NCBI GenBank assembly: GCA_027919835.1
Contig: JANVFP010000018.1
Location: forward strand, 310,001-374,000
DNA: 64,000 bases
Source: Lentinula raphanica
Taxonomy: Eukaryota > Basidiomycota > Agaricomycetes > Agaricales > Omphalotaceae
Reading direction: 5' to 3'
This document shows positions 10,975 to 21,415 of the stretch, in pieces. Under the pieces are notes generated by a model. It saw only the letters and a list, made by a program, of their open reading frames with translations, had not been told where the DNA came from and ran no database searches. Numbering within the stretch: the stretch's first letter is position 1; the number at the start of each line of letters is the position of its first letter. A program made the translations under genes and the position numbers.

Positions 10975-13640
10975 ATGAGCGATAACAATCAGCCCGCATA
11001 TGCAGTCGCTCGAACGTCGCTCAACCTCATCTCAGGTCTACTCACCGGTCCAATAATTCATGAAGGATGGATTTTGAAGAAGCGAAGGAAGAAAATGCAG
11101 GGTATGCATGTCGATTCATTGTCAAAATTCATTATCTGACACACATTCTAGGGTTTGCTCGTAGATATTTCATGCTATATCAATCCGGAATCCTTTGTTA
11201 TTCTTTTGAACCTGGACAGCCCATACGAGATCAAATACACCTCCCGAATGCAGCCATTTCCACTGCTACCGGACGGAAGGATATCCATGTCGATTCGGAT
11301 AGAGCAACCTTTCACTTGAAGTGCTTGAGTACGGAAGACTTTACTCAATGGATGGGTGCATTCAGGTCATCCTTCTTTGGGTATTTAAAAACATATTCCT
11401 GACTAATTCATGATAGGAAGTTCTCAGCCCCTGCGTCAGAAACTCATAGATCCTCTAGTATCAGAGCATCTTCCCGACAGAACACCTTGAAGTTGAACAA
11501 ATCTGCCGCAATAGCAGAAGAGATTGGAGTGGCACGTCTTACTTCCTGCTTCCCGCTTCAATCTATAACGTTTGCACATAGACCATACTCGAATTGGAGG
11601 ATGCCTTCAGCAATTTCCGCGAGCCACTGAAGCGCAAAGCTACTAGTACTAGAGATAAGCCCAAAGAAGGCGCATCTGTGTTCGGCTTATTCAAGAAAGG
11701 TGGCCATCATGCCAATTCTTTTTTCCTTGTATTTGTAACTCATCCATGTCTAGGCCACCACCATGGAACTCACGAATCTCCTAACGAAGGTTCCCGATTG
11801 GAAGCTATCGATGCTACATCATATCAGCGAATCCATATGGCTATCGAAGCACTCAAAGTACAACATGGGAGCTTACTCAAATCACTTCACAACCTATCAA
11901 GTCTTGACCCTACGTTATCCGCGTATCCATCAGTGCAAACATCGCCACTCCCAGGTACAGCCGAAGAAGAGGAACGAGAAAATAGCATCCCATACAACGC
12001 TTCGGACGAAAAACTTGTCTCCTCTTTCAAGCGACGCTCGAAAAGAACGTCCATTGCTACGACTGCAAATGATAGTGTGCTTGAATGGTTTGATGCCTCA
12101 GATGGTGAAGGTATCGAAGAGTTTATCCTCGATGATCAAGCCTCCCCGGATAATGGAGAGGTCCCTAGTCGCATTGTAACTAGCGACAGCCAAAGCTCCC
12201 TCGATCATGATGAAGAATCGAGCATAGATACGGATATAGGAGACATGAGAGAAGAACCACCGGCTATAGATCAGGCTCTGTATGAGGAGCAACTCAAAGG
12301 CATTTCTCAAGTACAAGTTGTTCGGAGAACACATCTCCCGGCACCGATAACGGGAGACGAAGGGAGTTTGTTTGCGGTGCTGAAGAAGAATGTTGGAAAG
12401 GTATGGCTGGATTGGGATCTTGTTCCCACTGTTGTCTAACAGATATACATGGTTTAGGATTTATCCACGATTGCATTCCCTGTGTCGTTCAACGAGCCCC
12501 TTACTCTTTTGCAGCGAGCTGCAGAAGAACTGGAGTACTTTGACCTGCTTGAACGCGCTACGGCTACATCTAACCCCATTGAACGGATGCAACTAGTCGC
12601 TGCGTTCGCAGTTTCCAGTTACGCGCACACTAGATATCGCACGGGTAGAAAAGGCTTGTACGTGGGCTCCCTTTCCACACACTCATTGAAAGCCCTTCTC
12701 ACTCTTCCCAAGTAACCCCATGCTCGCAGAAACCTTTGAAGACCCGCGGATGAAATTTATCGCGGAGAAGGTACGACACAATCCCGTTCAAATTGCCTAT
12801 CATGCAGAAGGGGAGAATTGGGAACTCTATGCTACTTCTGGTGGAAAAACCAAATTCTGGGGTACGCAAGAACTAGGAGCTCGGTTGTCCGCCGAATATA
12901 TGCCGATGACTGTTTTCACAGGAAAAAGTCTGGAAATCATTCCTCTGGGTACGACGCACCTGAAGATAGGGAACGACCATTATGAATGGTGCGTCCTATA
13001 AACGGTATCAACAGTGTTGTCGATGACTAATTTGGGTTGGTACAGGAAGAAGCCCTCTTCCTTCATGAGGAACTTGGTAGTCGGGACCAAATATCTAGAA
13101 CACGTCGGCAAGTTGGCAATCGAGAACGTCGCAGCTCGGGATCGATGCGTCCTCGAATTCAAACAAAGCGGATACTGGGGTGAAACGAATTTGGTTTCTG
13201 GCCAGATCTTTGACGCTTCAGGGAAAGTCAAGTCTCAGTTGGAAGGCAAATGGGATGAGCACATGTCAGAGGCGGTGGATGCATCACATTTCACCTTACT
13301 CTGGCGGGCTCATCCGTGGCCGAAAAACACCAACGAATACTATGGCTTTACTTCGTTCAGCATGACTCTGAACGAAATTACGCCTGACGTCGCGGAGAAA
13401 CTACCTGTTACTGATTCACGTTATCGTCCTGATGTGCGAGCATTAGAGGAAGGAGATATCGACCGAGCCGAAGCAGAAAAGGTCCGAGTCGAAGAATTGC
13501 AACGGTCAAGAAGAAGAGACGGGAGAGAACTTTCGGCTAGATGGTTCAGACCCGAAGGAGACGAATGGATTTATACTGGGGGATATTGGGAAGCTAGAGC
13601 TAAAGGTTGGAAAGATACTAAGATAGATCCACTCTGGTAA
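10975..13640 (+). CDS. OSH3: Oxysterol-binding-protein homologue, PH + ORD (Osh3-like)
   Basis: Lipid-transfer protein of ER-plasma-membrane contacts. Exons 10975-11101, 11152-11365, 11417-11528, 11582-12400, 12458-12657, 12713-12861, 12922-12988, 13046-13640; 760 aa. The PH domain (about residues 30-115) begins IHEGWILKKRRKKMQG and ends FTQWMGAFR; an acidic Ser-rich linker follows; the ORD begins AFPVSFNEPLTLLQR, with RTGRKGFNPMLAETFED and KTKFWGKSLEIIPLGTTHLK. The family fingerprint usually written EQVSHHPP reads EKVRHNPV here, so one of the two phosphoinositide-binding histidines is Asn. Within exon 4, 11700-11754 may be a further 3n intron (weak donor); it reads through in frame. Assignment to the Osh3 branch is by PH+ORD layout. 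Confidence 0.9.
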
Positions 13641-13955
13641 TGTAATGCCCTCATATTTTCCGTCACTGCATATCTTACGTCTACCTCTAATTTACAATAA
13701 TACGAAGCATATAATCGAATTTACTCATGCGAACCAACGAGTCCATGTTCAGGAGCAATGCTACATACTCGCGATGTGCAGCTCATTCAACCTAAATACC
13801 ACCACTGCTACCAATACCACCTGATCAGGATGCAAGCAGACTTCTGAGCCTGTTCCGCAGATTCTCCGTCGTTGCAGGACAACTCTGTAACAATTCGCCG
13901 ACGATTTGAAGGATATAAGGTCGCGTAGTGTGTTCAAGTGAACTCGAGACCGAAC
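13641..13955. promoter_or_regulatory. Promoter region of the beta-glucosidase
   Basis: 315 bp between OSH3 and the GH3 gene. No TATA box or clear regulator site recognised; no coding signal. Confidence 0.35.
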
Positions 13956-16900
13956 ATGTTCTTCTTAACCGCTGGCAGTCTCAGTCTTTTCTTCCTAATT
14001 GTCAATGCTCAACAGTCCGTTTACCAGCAATGCGGAGGCATAGGATGGTAGGCCTTGAACTTAGTTCACATTCCGCAAAGGCTAAAGCCATCTCCGCAGG
14101 TCTGGAGGCACCACATGTGCCAGCGGTAGCACCTGTACAGTGATCAATCCTTGTAAGTTATTCGTTCCTCAGATCCACCGGACGAGTTTGAGAGCGATCC
14201 TGCAGATTATTCTCAATGTCTTCCTGGCTCGACTTCGGTTCCTTCGAGTACATCGACTTCTCTGTCAAGCACGTCCAGTAGTACAGCGACCTCTACCGGC
14301 ACCAGCGTTCCCTCTAGTACACCTCCCGGTTAGTAGTATTCGAATAGCAAGCTTCCCTAACGTATTCCAACTACTGACATGAACATACAGCAAACCTGTC
14401 TCCAGAATGGGCTACAGCATACACCAAGGTATAACAATCGCTGTGTTGTTGCTACATTGTCTCAAGTTTCCGGAACAATCAGGCTCAAGCAGCCGTGGCC
14501 AAACTATCCTTGTCCGACAAGGTGAATCTAGGGAGTGGTGCGTACCTTCATGCTTTGTGTTAGGAGGACACTCGTAGCCCATTCTGAATTCCTCGCAGGT
14601 GTGGGCTGGATGAAAGGAAATTGTGTAGGAAACACACCAGCAATCTCTTCCATCTCTTTTCCCGGACTTTGTCTAGAAGGTAAGAGTATCGTTCTCAGTG
14701 TTTATTCACTGAAATTACCATGAATGCATTTCTTAGATAGCCCCCTGGGAGTTCGTTATGCAGATTTCGTCTCAGCATTTCCACCGTACTAGTATGCCTT
14801 CCTCAAAAATCAGCATTGACTAATGGCCTTCAATATAGAGCTATCAATGTGGCTGCTACATTCAACCGTACCTTGATGCGACAACGAGGAGAAGCGATGG
14901 GTCAAGAATTCCGTGGAAAAGGCGTAAACGGTATATGAATATAAATTTCATACATAGTATCATCAATTCAGAAGGCTCACCATACTGCAGTTGCTCTTGG
15001 ACCCATGATGAATCTCATGCGTGCTCCGGCTGCAGGGAGAAACTGGGAAGGGTGAATGCATCATACCTTGAACCGAAACTAGTATATTTATACTTCTTAG
15101 ATTTGGCGGGGATCCATACCTATCTGGAGAAGGTGCTTACGAGACAATCATGGGAGTCCAATCAACCGGTGTTCAAGGTTTGCGTCGTGCGATCTTTCCA
15201 AGGAAGTTCTATGAGGTCTTAAACGATGCACAGCTACTGCAAAACATTATATCAACAATGAGCAAGAGCATTCCCGAACAACTAGCAGTTCAGAGCCAGA
15301 CGACAGGTTCGTTTGACAAGTACTTCGAATTCAGAATCCCAACTAATAATGATATGTTACATCCCTTTAGGACGGTATGTAATCACTGGTATACCGTGTC
15401 GACTCTTATTTCCTGACGCTTTGAGTTAGGAACATGAGCTCTATGCGATTCCTGTGAGAATTTCTAGCCCACGCATCATGCACACTCAAGTGACAACTCA
15501 TATTCCCCGATAACCCAGTTCCTGAGGAGCGTACAAGCTAACGTCGCTTCAGTGATGTGCAGTTACAGTGCGTCAAAAATTTCTATGTTCAAGCTTGACG
15601 CTCATTTGTAGCTCGCTCTATCAAGACCAAAGTACGTCCAGATTTTCAGTTCCACGTTCTACGGGTACTAGATGGAATCGTTAGTCAATGGCAGTTTTGC
15701 TTGCGAGAATGACAAGACGCTGAATGGGATACTGAAGGGCGAGTTTGCCTTTCCTGGATGTATGTATACGCGTTGTCCTTTCGGTCGATTGACACTGATC
15801 ACAATCTAGATGTCATGTCAGGTAATGAACTTTCTCAATGGTCACAAATGATTTCTAGTGACGCTAGTATCATCCACGAATAGATTGGGGAGCTACACAC
15901 TCCACCGCGCCTGCTGTGAATGCAGGTCTAGATGTGAGTAACACAACCACGCTGGTTTCATACTAATCCCAAAACTAAAATTAGATGACCATGCCCGGGG
16001 ATATGGGGGCTCTCGGAGCCGGAGGAAAGTAAGAGAGCTCTGCTCAATATCCCAAGTGGATCTCAATCTTGACTTTGCTTGTTTAGCTGGTTTGGTCAAA
16101 ACCTAGTCGATGCAGTGAACAGTGGCAGTGTTTCTGAGGCAAGAGTAACCGTAAGTACCTGAGCTTACCTCTTTCACCGTATTCTCACTAGCAGTCAATC
16201 CGAATTATGAACAGGATTTGGCTACCCGTGTTCTAGCAGCATGGTAGGTGCTGATCTGCTTCTCTATCTTCCAGTCTAACACGCAACCTTAGGTATCTCG
16301 TTGGTCAAGATTCAGGCTATCCTGCCGTGAACTTTGATGCCTGGAATTTGGACACGCCGGTGAATACACACGTCAACGTTCAGGCCGATCACAAAGAGTA
16401 ACGCGTCTCTGCTTGCTATTGAACAAGATGCTCATATCTCATTCGATTTGAAGTTTGATTCTAGAAATCGACCGAGCGTCCACGGTCCTGCTCAAGAACA
16501 CCGGCACTCTCCCTCTCAACAAGCCGTCTACGTTGGCGATAGTTGGCAACGGTGCATTCAACAGCTCAAAGGGCCCTAATGGGTAGGCACAACGTTAGCA
16601 ACATCAGACGAACTCACATTAAGTTTCCATACTATCTTGCCTTTGATAGCTATACTGACCGTTCGGGCGATGATGGAGTGCTAGCCATGGGTAAGAACAT
16701 CCACTACAGACTGATGCAGGTCAGACTCACCCGATTTCATAGGCTGGGGAAGTGGGACAGATAACTTCCCTTATCTTATCGCTGTAGGCTCAGTCGTGAT
16801 ATCTAGTTGATGCACTCATCACAACTTTGTACAGCCCATAGATGCGATAACCTCGCGAGCGTCGACTGAAGGGACCGTGATTTCCTCGTCATCCAGCGAT

Positions 16901-18211
16901 ACGGACTTAAACGCAGCAGCAGCAGCAGCTACGGGTAAAGATGTTGCTTTTGTCTTCATCACTGGTGAGAACTTCCGTTAGACAATTCACAGAATGCATC
17001 CCGCTGATGATTGTACTCCCAGCCGATTCTGGAGAAGGCTATCTGACCGTAGAGGGTGATTATGTTCTTGGTTTGATTCGTATTAATCGAACTCAAATGT
17101 ACATACAGGAAATGAAGGAGATCGTAATGATCTTTCCGCCTGGCACAGTGGTGATGCACTGGTTACCGAAGTAGCTGGTGTAAACTCCAACACTGTTGTT
17201 GTGGTTAACAGCGTCGGTCCCATTATCATGGAATCTTGGATTGAGAATGCAAATGGTGTGCATCGAGTTCTTGTTTGATTCAGTTCGATTCAACAGCAAA
17301 TCATATCATAGTGACTGCCGTTGTATGGAGTGGCTTGCCTGGACAAGAAGCAGGTACTGAGTGCCACAAACCTCATTGATGTAGTAGCTGACCTCTTAAC
17401 CGACAGGAAACGGTCTCGTTGACATCATATACGGCGACTACAATCCAAGGTACTAATTTCATCATTCTCAGATAATGAAGAGCGATTGAATCAATCTCAA
17501 TCAACTACAGTGGTCGACTCCCATTCACTATTGGCAAAGCAACAACTGACTACTCCGCGCAAGTGATCTACGAGGACGCCCCCGATTCTAACATTCTTCC
17601 AATTCCCTACAGTGAAGGCATATTCATTGACTACCGACATTTTGACGCTGCCAATATTACTCCTCGTTTCGAATTCGGCTTCGGGTTATCGTATACGACT
17701 TTTGCATATTCAGATATTAGTGTCTCTGGGTCTACTACCAGCAGTTCAGGCGCTCCTACAGGATCTGGTGCAATCTTGAATTCTTGGTGAGAACAAAAAA
17801 AATGGTACAGTATCTAGTACTGAGCTCGAGGATCAGGTTCCATGATGCTGTAGTGAATGTCACGTTCACACTGGAAAATAATGGTACAGTTGCTGGGAAT
17901 GAGGTGAATAATGATCACCTAGCATACAACTCGAGCATAGTCACTGAATTCCACCTCTGCAATTATAGGTTCCACAGCTTTACATTACTCTGCCTTCTTC
18001 TGCAGGGGCTGCGCCGAAGAATTTGAAGGGGTTTGACAGCATCTTCCTCGAACCCGGGCAGAGCACAACTGTGACCATGAGCCTTTCGAGGTTCGACTTT
18101 TCAGTTTGGGATGTCGTCAGCCAGCAATGGATCATTCCCTCCGGTACTTCGACGATCTCAATCGGTTCCAGCAGCCGGGATATTCATTTAACGCATACTA
18201 TCGCTAATTAG
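13956..18211 (+). CDS. Secreted GH3 beta-glucosidase with N-terminal CBM1
   Basis: Extracellular beta-glucosidase for cellulose use. Reconstructed as 33 exons, 815 aa: 13956-14047, 14100-14152, 14206-14328, 14391-14428, 14483-14537, 14599-14679, 14737-14785, 14839-14930, 14991-15051, 15101-15177, 15234-15306, 15371-15374, 15430-15453, 15519-15567, 15626-15631, 15685-15759, 15810-15821, 15884-15933, 15985-16028, 16087-16150, 16215-16243, 16293-16397, 16454-16582, 16650-16690, 16743-16783, 16835-16964, 17023-17055, 17109-17255, 17312-17353, 17407-17449, 17511-17786, 17837-17903, 17969-18211. Signal peptide, then CBM1 (YQQCGGIGWSGGTTC, YYSQCLPG), Ser/Thr linker, GH3 N-domain with AKHYINNEQE, MCSYNQINGSFACEND and the nucleophile in VMSDWGA, C-domain TADSGEGYLTVEGNEGDRND, and a fibronectin-III-like end. 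It resembles Phanerochaete Cel3A. Exons of 4, 6 and 12 nt are discussed in the findings. Confidence 0.92.
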
Positions 18212-18455
18212 GAAGAGGCTAGAAGAGGGTGTTGAGTAGGCAAGGTTTAGTAGTTCATTATTCTAAGCGGTCCCGGGGATGGAATACAACTACGTACGGT
18301 GTACGCGTTGAGCTAGGTTGTATAGCTTTGATCAACATGCACGATTATGGCGAGCCAGACTCAGGTGAAGAGTGAGATCGCTGCTCTCAGCGCAATTGCT
18401 TGGGACGAATAAGAGAGCATGGAGAGAATACAGTGCGCATGTTACAATATTAGAA

Positions 18456-21188
18456 TCACATCCCCATACCGTCGTCTTCCCGACCCCAACCACTGGCAAC
18501 CACATCCTCAACTTCATCTATGGAAGACCCTGGATCCAGCTCTTCAGAATCATGATTCGATAATTCTTTCAACGACGTCTCAACGTCTGGGGTGGCCATA
18601 GGAGGCTGTGAGTGGGAAGAGGTCGAGATTGATTGTGTAGCTGTGAACCATGACAGCTGCACAGTGCCAACCATTGGGATGCTTGTTCCTTTTGCGAGAC
18701 CCTGAGAGACGAACGATTCAGATTACGATTGGAAGAGTCCACAAAAATTTACCTGTTCTGCGGCAGGCCGTGTTCGGAATGATACAATCATATCCCCGTC
18801 ACCAGTCTGGGTAACGGACTCCAATTGGCCTGTAGTCTGAAGGTTGTCAATTAGGTTCATATCTCGTTCGGCACATGAGGAAACCAAGTTACTTACTTCA
18901 TACCAATCCCGGAGAGCTTGCTCGTTCTCGCTTCCAACGCCCTTTACGAGTAGCTTTTTCGGACGATTGTCGAGTGACATGTTCGTCCGTGGTGGTCCTC
19001 CTCTTGGGCCTCCCCGGAAATACGACCCTCGAGTACCCCGACCCCGACCTCTGAAGCCCCTGTGAGGTGCTGACTGATAACTTGAATTTGGATCATCCGA
19101 TATTCCTAAACTTGCGGCCTGAAAACGACATTAATCACAAACAGCGTACTAATTTCTTATATGAGCTAACCTCGGCCTTTAAACGTTCAAGTTTGGCTTT
19201 CAATTGCTCTGTTGTCTCGCTATCCCCTTCTGCACTCCCATTAGCGGCAGTACTGTGTTGATCAAGTTCCCTGTCAAGCCTCTCCCGCTCCTTCTCTTGT
19301 TTATCGTCTTTAGCAGGTGAAGGAGACGCCTGCATCTCCTCATTCAATTGTTTGAAACGATCCATGACTTTCTTCTTCTCTTCCGGAGAAGAGGCAGTCG
19401 CTAGAGAAGCCATGAGTGACTTCTGCTCAGCTATCTGCTTATCCAGAAGTTGCTGTTTCGCAGCAAGAGACGCTGCAGTGGATGACGCGGAGCTTTTACG
19501 AATTGGAAGGGATGTTGTCGCTGTTGTTGACGATGACGACGATGCATTGTCAGAAGTTTTTGCTAACATAGGCGCCGATGCTGCCAATGCACGCCGGCCT
19601 GCTTCACCATGTCCCTCCATCGGTCGATGCCAGAAAACCTTGACAAACCGGTTGTTGAAAATGGCGTCCTCGGATTTCCATGCGGCGTAAGCCTCCTCGT
19701 GAGACGAAAAACTGATGAGAGCCTTTTTCTGTGCTCGGTCGACAGCAACATTGGTAACAGTCCCAAACCGCTTGAACCAGTCATCGATCTGTGCTAGGCT
19801 GAGTTTATCATCGGGAATTTTCTCCAGAACAAGGGTCTTGTCTGTCCGTCTTTCGTTTTGAAAGGTAGCATGGTCACCGTTGAAGGCGCCAGGCTGGCGT
19901 GCTCGTCCCATGCCTCTTCCTCCGCCACGTCCGCGGCGCCAATGTCCCATCGAATTTGATGCGGGCATAGGTGTATCCATATCGATATCCTGAGAGACAG
20001 TCATGAACGGGGGTAGGGTATTGGGCATATATGAAGGTTCAGAGGGACCAATAATTGGCAGCAAGGAGGGATTTTGTGTAGGACTGGCTGTAGGATCTAA
20101 GGGAGAATGTGCGGAATGGGTAGCGGGATTTGGGGTAACGGCGTTGTGAGGTACGTCGGGTGTGAGATCCTGTATGACAGGAAGTTCCCCGCTGACGTTT
20201 GATTTATGAACGACTCGACTTGAGCCCTCTTCTTGTTGGATGCGAGGTAAAACAGCAGGTCTTGCTTGATTGCTTCGACCATTTCCCATGAATCTCATGT
20301 CCATCTGAGCCTCTCTTGGATCGTAAGTTGCAGCAGAACCGGCTCCCATCCCAAAGCCATTCCCTAGCATGGGCATAAACGGTAGTCCACCGTTCATATA
20401 CAGCTGATCTGGGACAAGAGCGTCCTCTCCGTGACTGAATTTGCACAGAGCACCCCGAGAGCAGAAACCAAGATCTGAGGATGAACAAACGTCAAGTCAA
20501 TGCATCGGTAAGTAAGTCATTGCAAACGCACTATAGTAATCTCTGCATATTCGTTTCTGATCTGGTGGTTGGTATGCGTGTGATCCATTGGGACGACCTC
20601 TACTCGGATATCCATTTGCGGATCGTACGTCCATGTTTCCTCGTCCATTAACATAACGACCTTCTAGCCTAGGTCCTTTGGAGGATGGCCGTCCACCAGG
20701 GTCCAAGTTTTCCAAACTGCGCTTGCGGCTGCCTTCGGAAGGTGAAGTGGGGGAAGATAACAATGCATCCAGAGGTATGGGAATGCCGGTATCGAGAGAT
20801 TTGAGAGGTGCTGCAGGAGTCTCATCCGTATATGGGAGATAGGATTTCGTTCGCAGCACAGTGAAAAGGGTGTCGATGAATGGAGCACATTCTGAGCGTA
20901 AGAGTAAGATTAGGTTTCATTGGAAAACCGGACAGCATTTTAGAGCGCACCTTTTTCTAAAAACTCATCCAGCTGTGATTGAAGCTCCTTCTTCAGCTCA
21001 GGCTCTGGAACATTATGCTTCAATAACGCCAAAATATAGTCCGCCAGGGCACCAGGTTCTGCATCGCATCTAGAAGTAGAATCAGCACAAGACGCAAGTA
21101 AATTCTGATACGGGCGTCCGTACATTGGTTCAAGGGTTCTGACGAGCCAGGGTTTTAAATGTGGTGCATTGATCTCGTCAAGTAGCAT
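18456..21188 (-). CDS. RBM26/27-like protein: PWI-like, CCCH zinc finger, RRM
   Basis: Predicted nuclear RNA-surveillance/mRNA-processing factor. Exons 21124-21188, 20951-21069, 20532-20891, 19171-20474, 18897-19118, 18753-18836, 18456-18701 (minus), 799 aa. The N-terminal helical PWI-like domain reads LKPWLVRTLEPI, ALADYILALLKHNVPE; the CCCH finger is CRDYYNLGFCSRGALCKFSH near residues 175-195; a Gly/Arg-rich patch (RRGRGGGRGMGRARQ) precedes the RRM (KTLVLEKIPDDKLSLAQIDD, KKALISFSSHEEAY); a coiled coil and a second RGG patch follow. This order matches human RBM26/RBM27 and the fission-yeast homologue in the MTREC network. The first intron (57 nt) is in frame and open, so intron retention would also read through. 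Divergent with MPH1. Confidence 0.85.
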
Positions 21189-21415
21189 TTGCGATGTGCG
21201 ATGTGATATAGAGAGATTGCAGAGGTCGTAGAGGTTAACAGGAATTGACGGTTAGTTGAACTTGTGAAAGTTAAAACGAGAACAAAATTGCGTAATTGCG
21301 GCAATCCCCGAACTGACTCGCGTATCACGTGCATCAATGACCGTGTCGCGATTCAACCAAACTTTAGACTCGAGTTACGAGTACCACCATCATCCTTACC
21401 ACCTACACATCTGGA

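Noticed and set aside
16912..16932. GCA trinucleotide run as a possible microsatellite
   Set aside because: It lies inside a beta-glucosidase exon and encodes a short alanine run; only five to six units.
19352..19690. 112-codon + strand frame with hydrophobic runs
   Set aside because: Shadow of the RBM26-like protein's Ser/Lys-rich coiled-coil region on the other strand.
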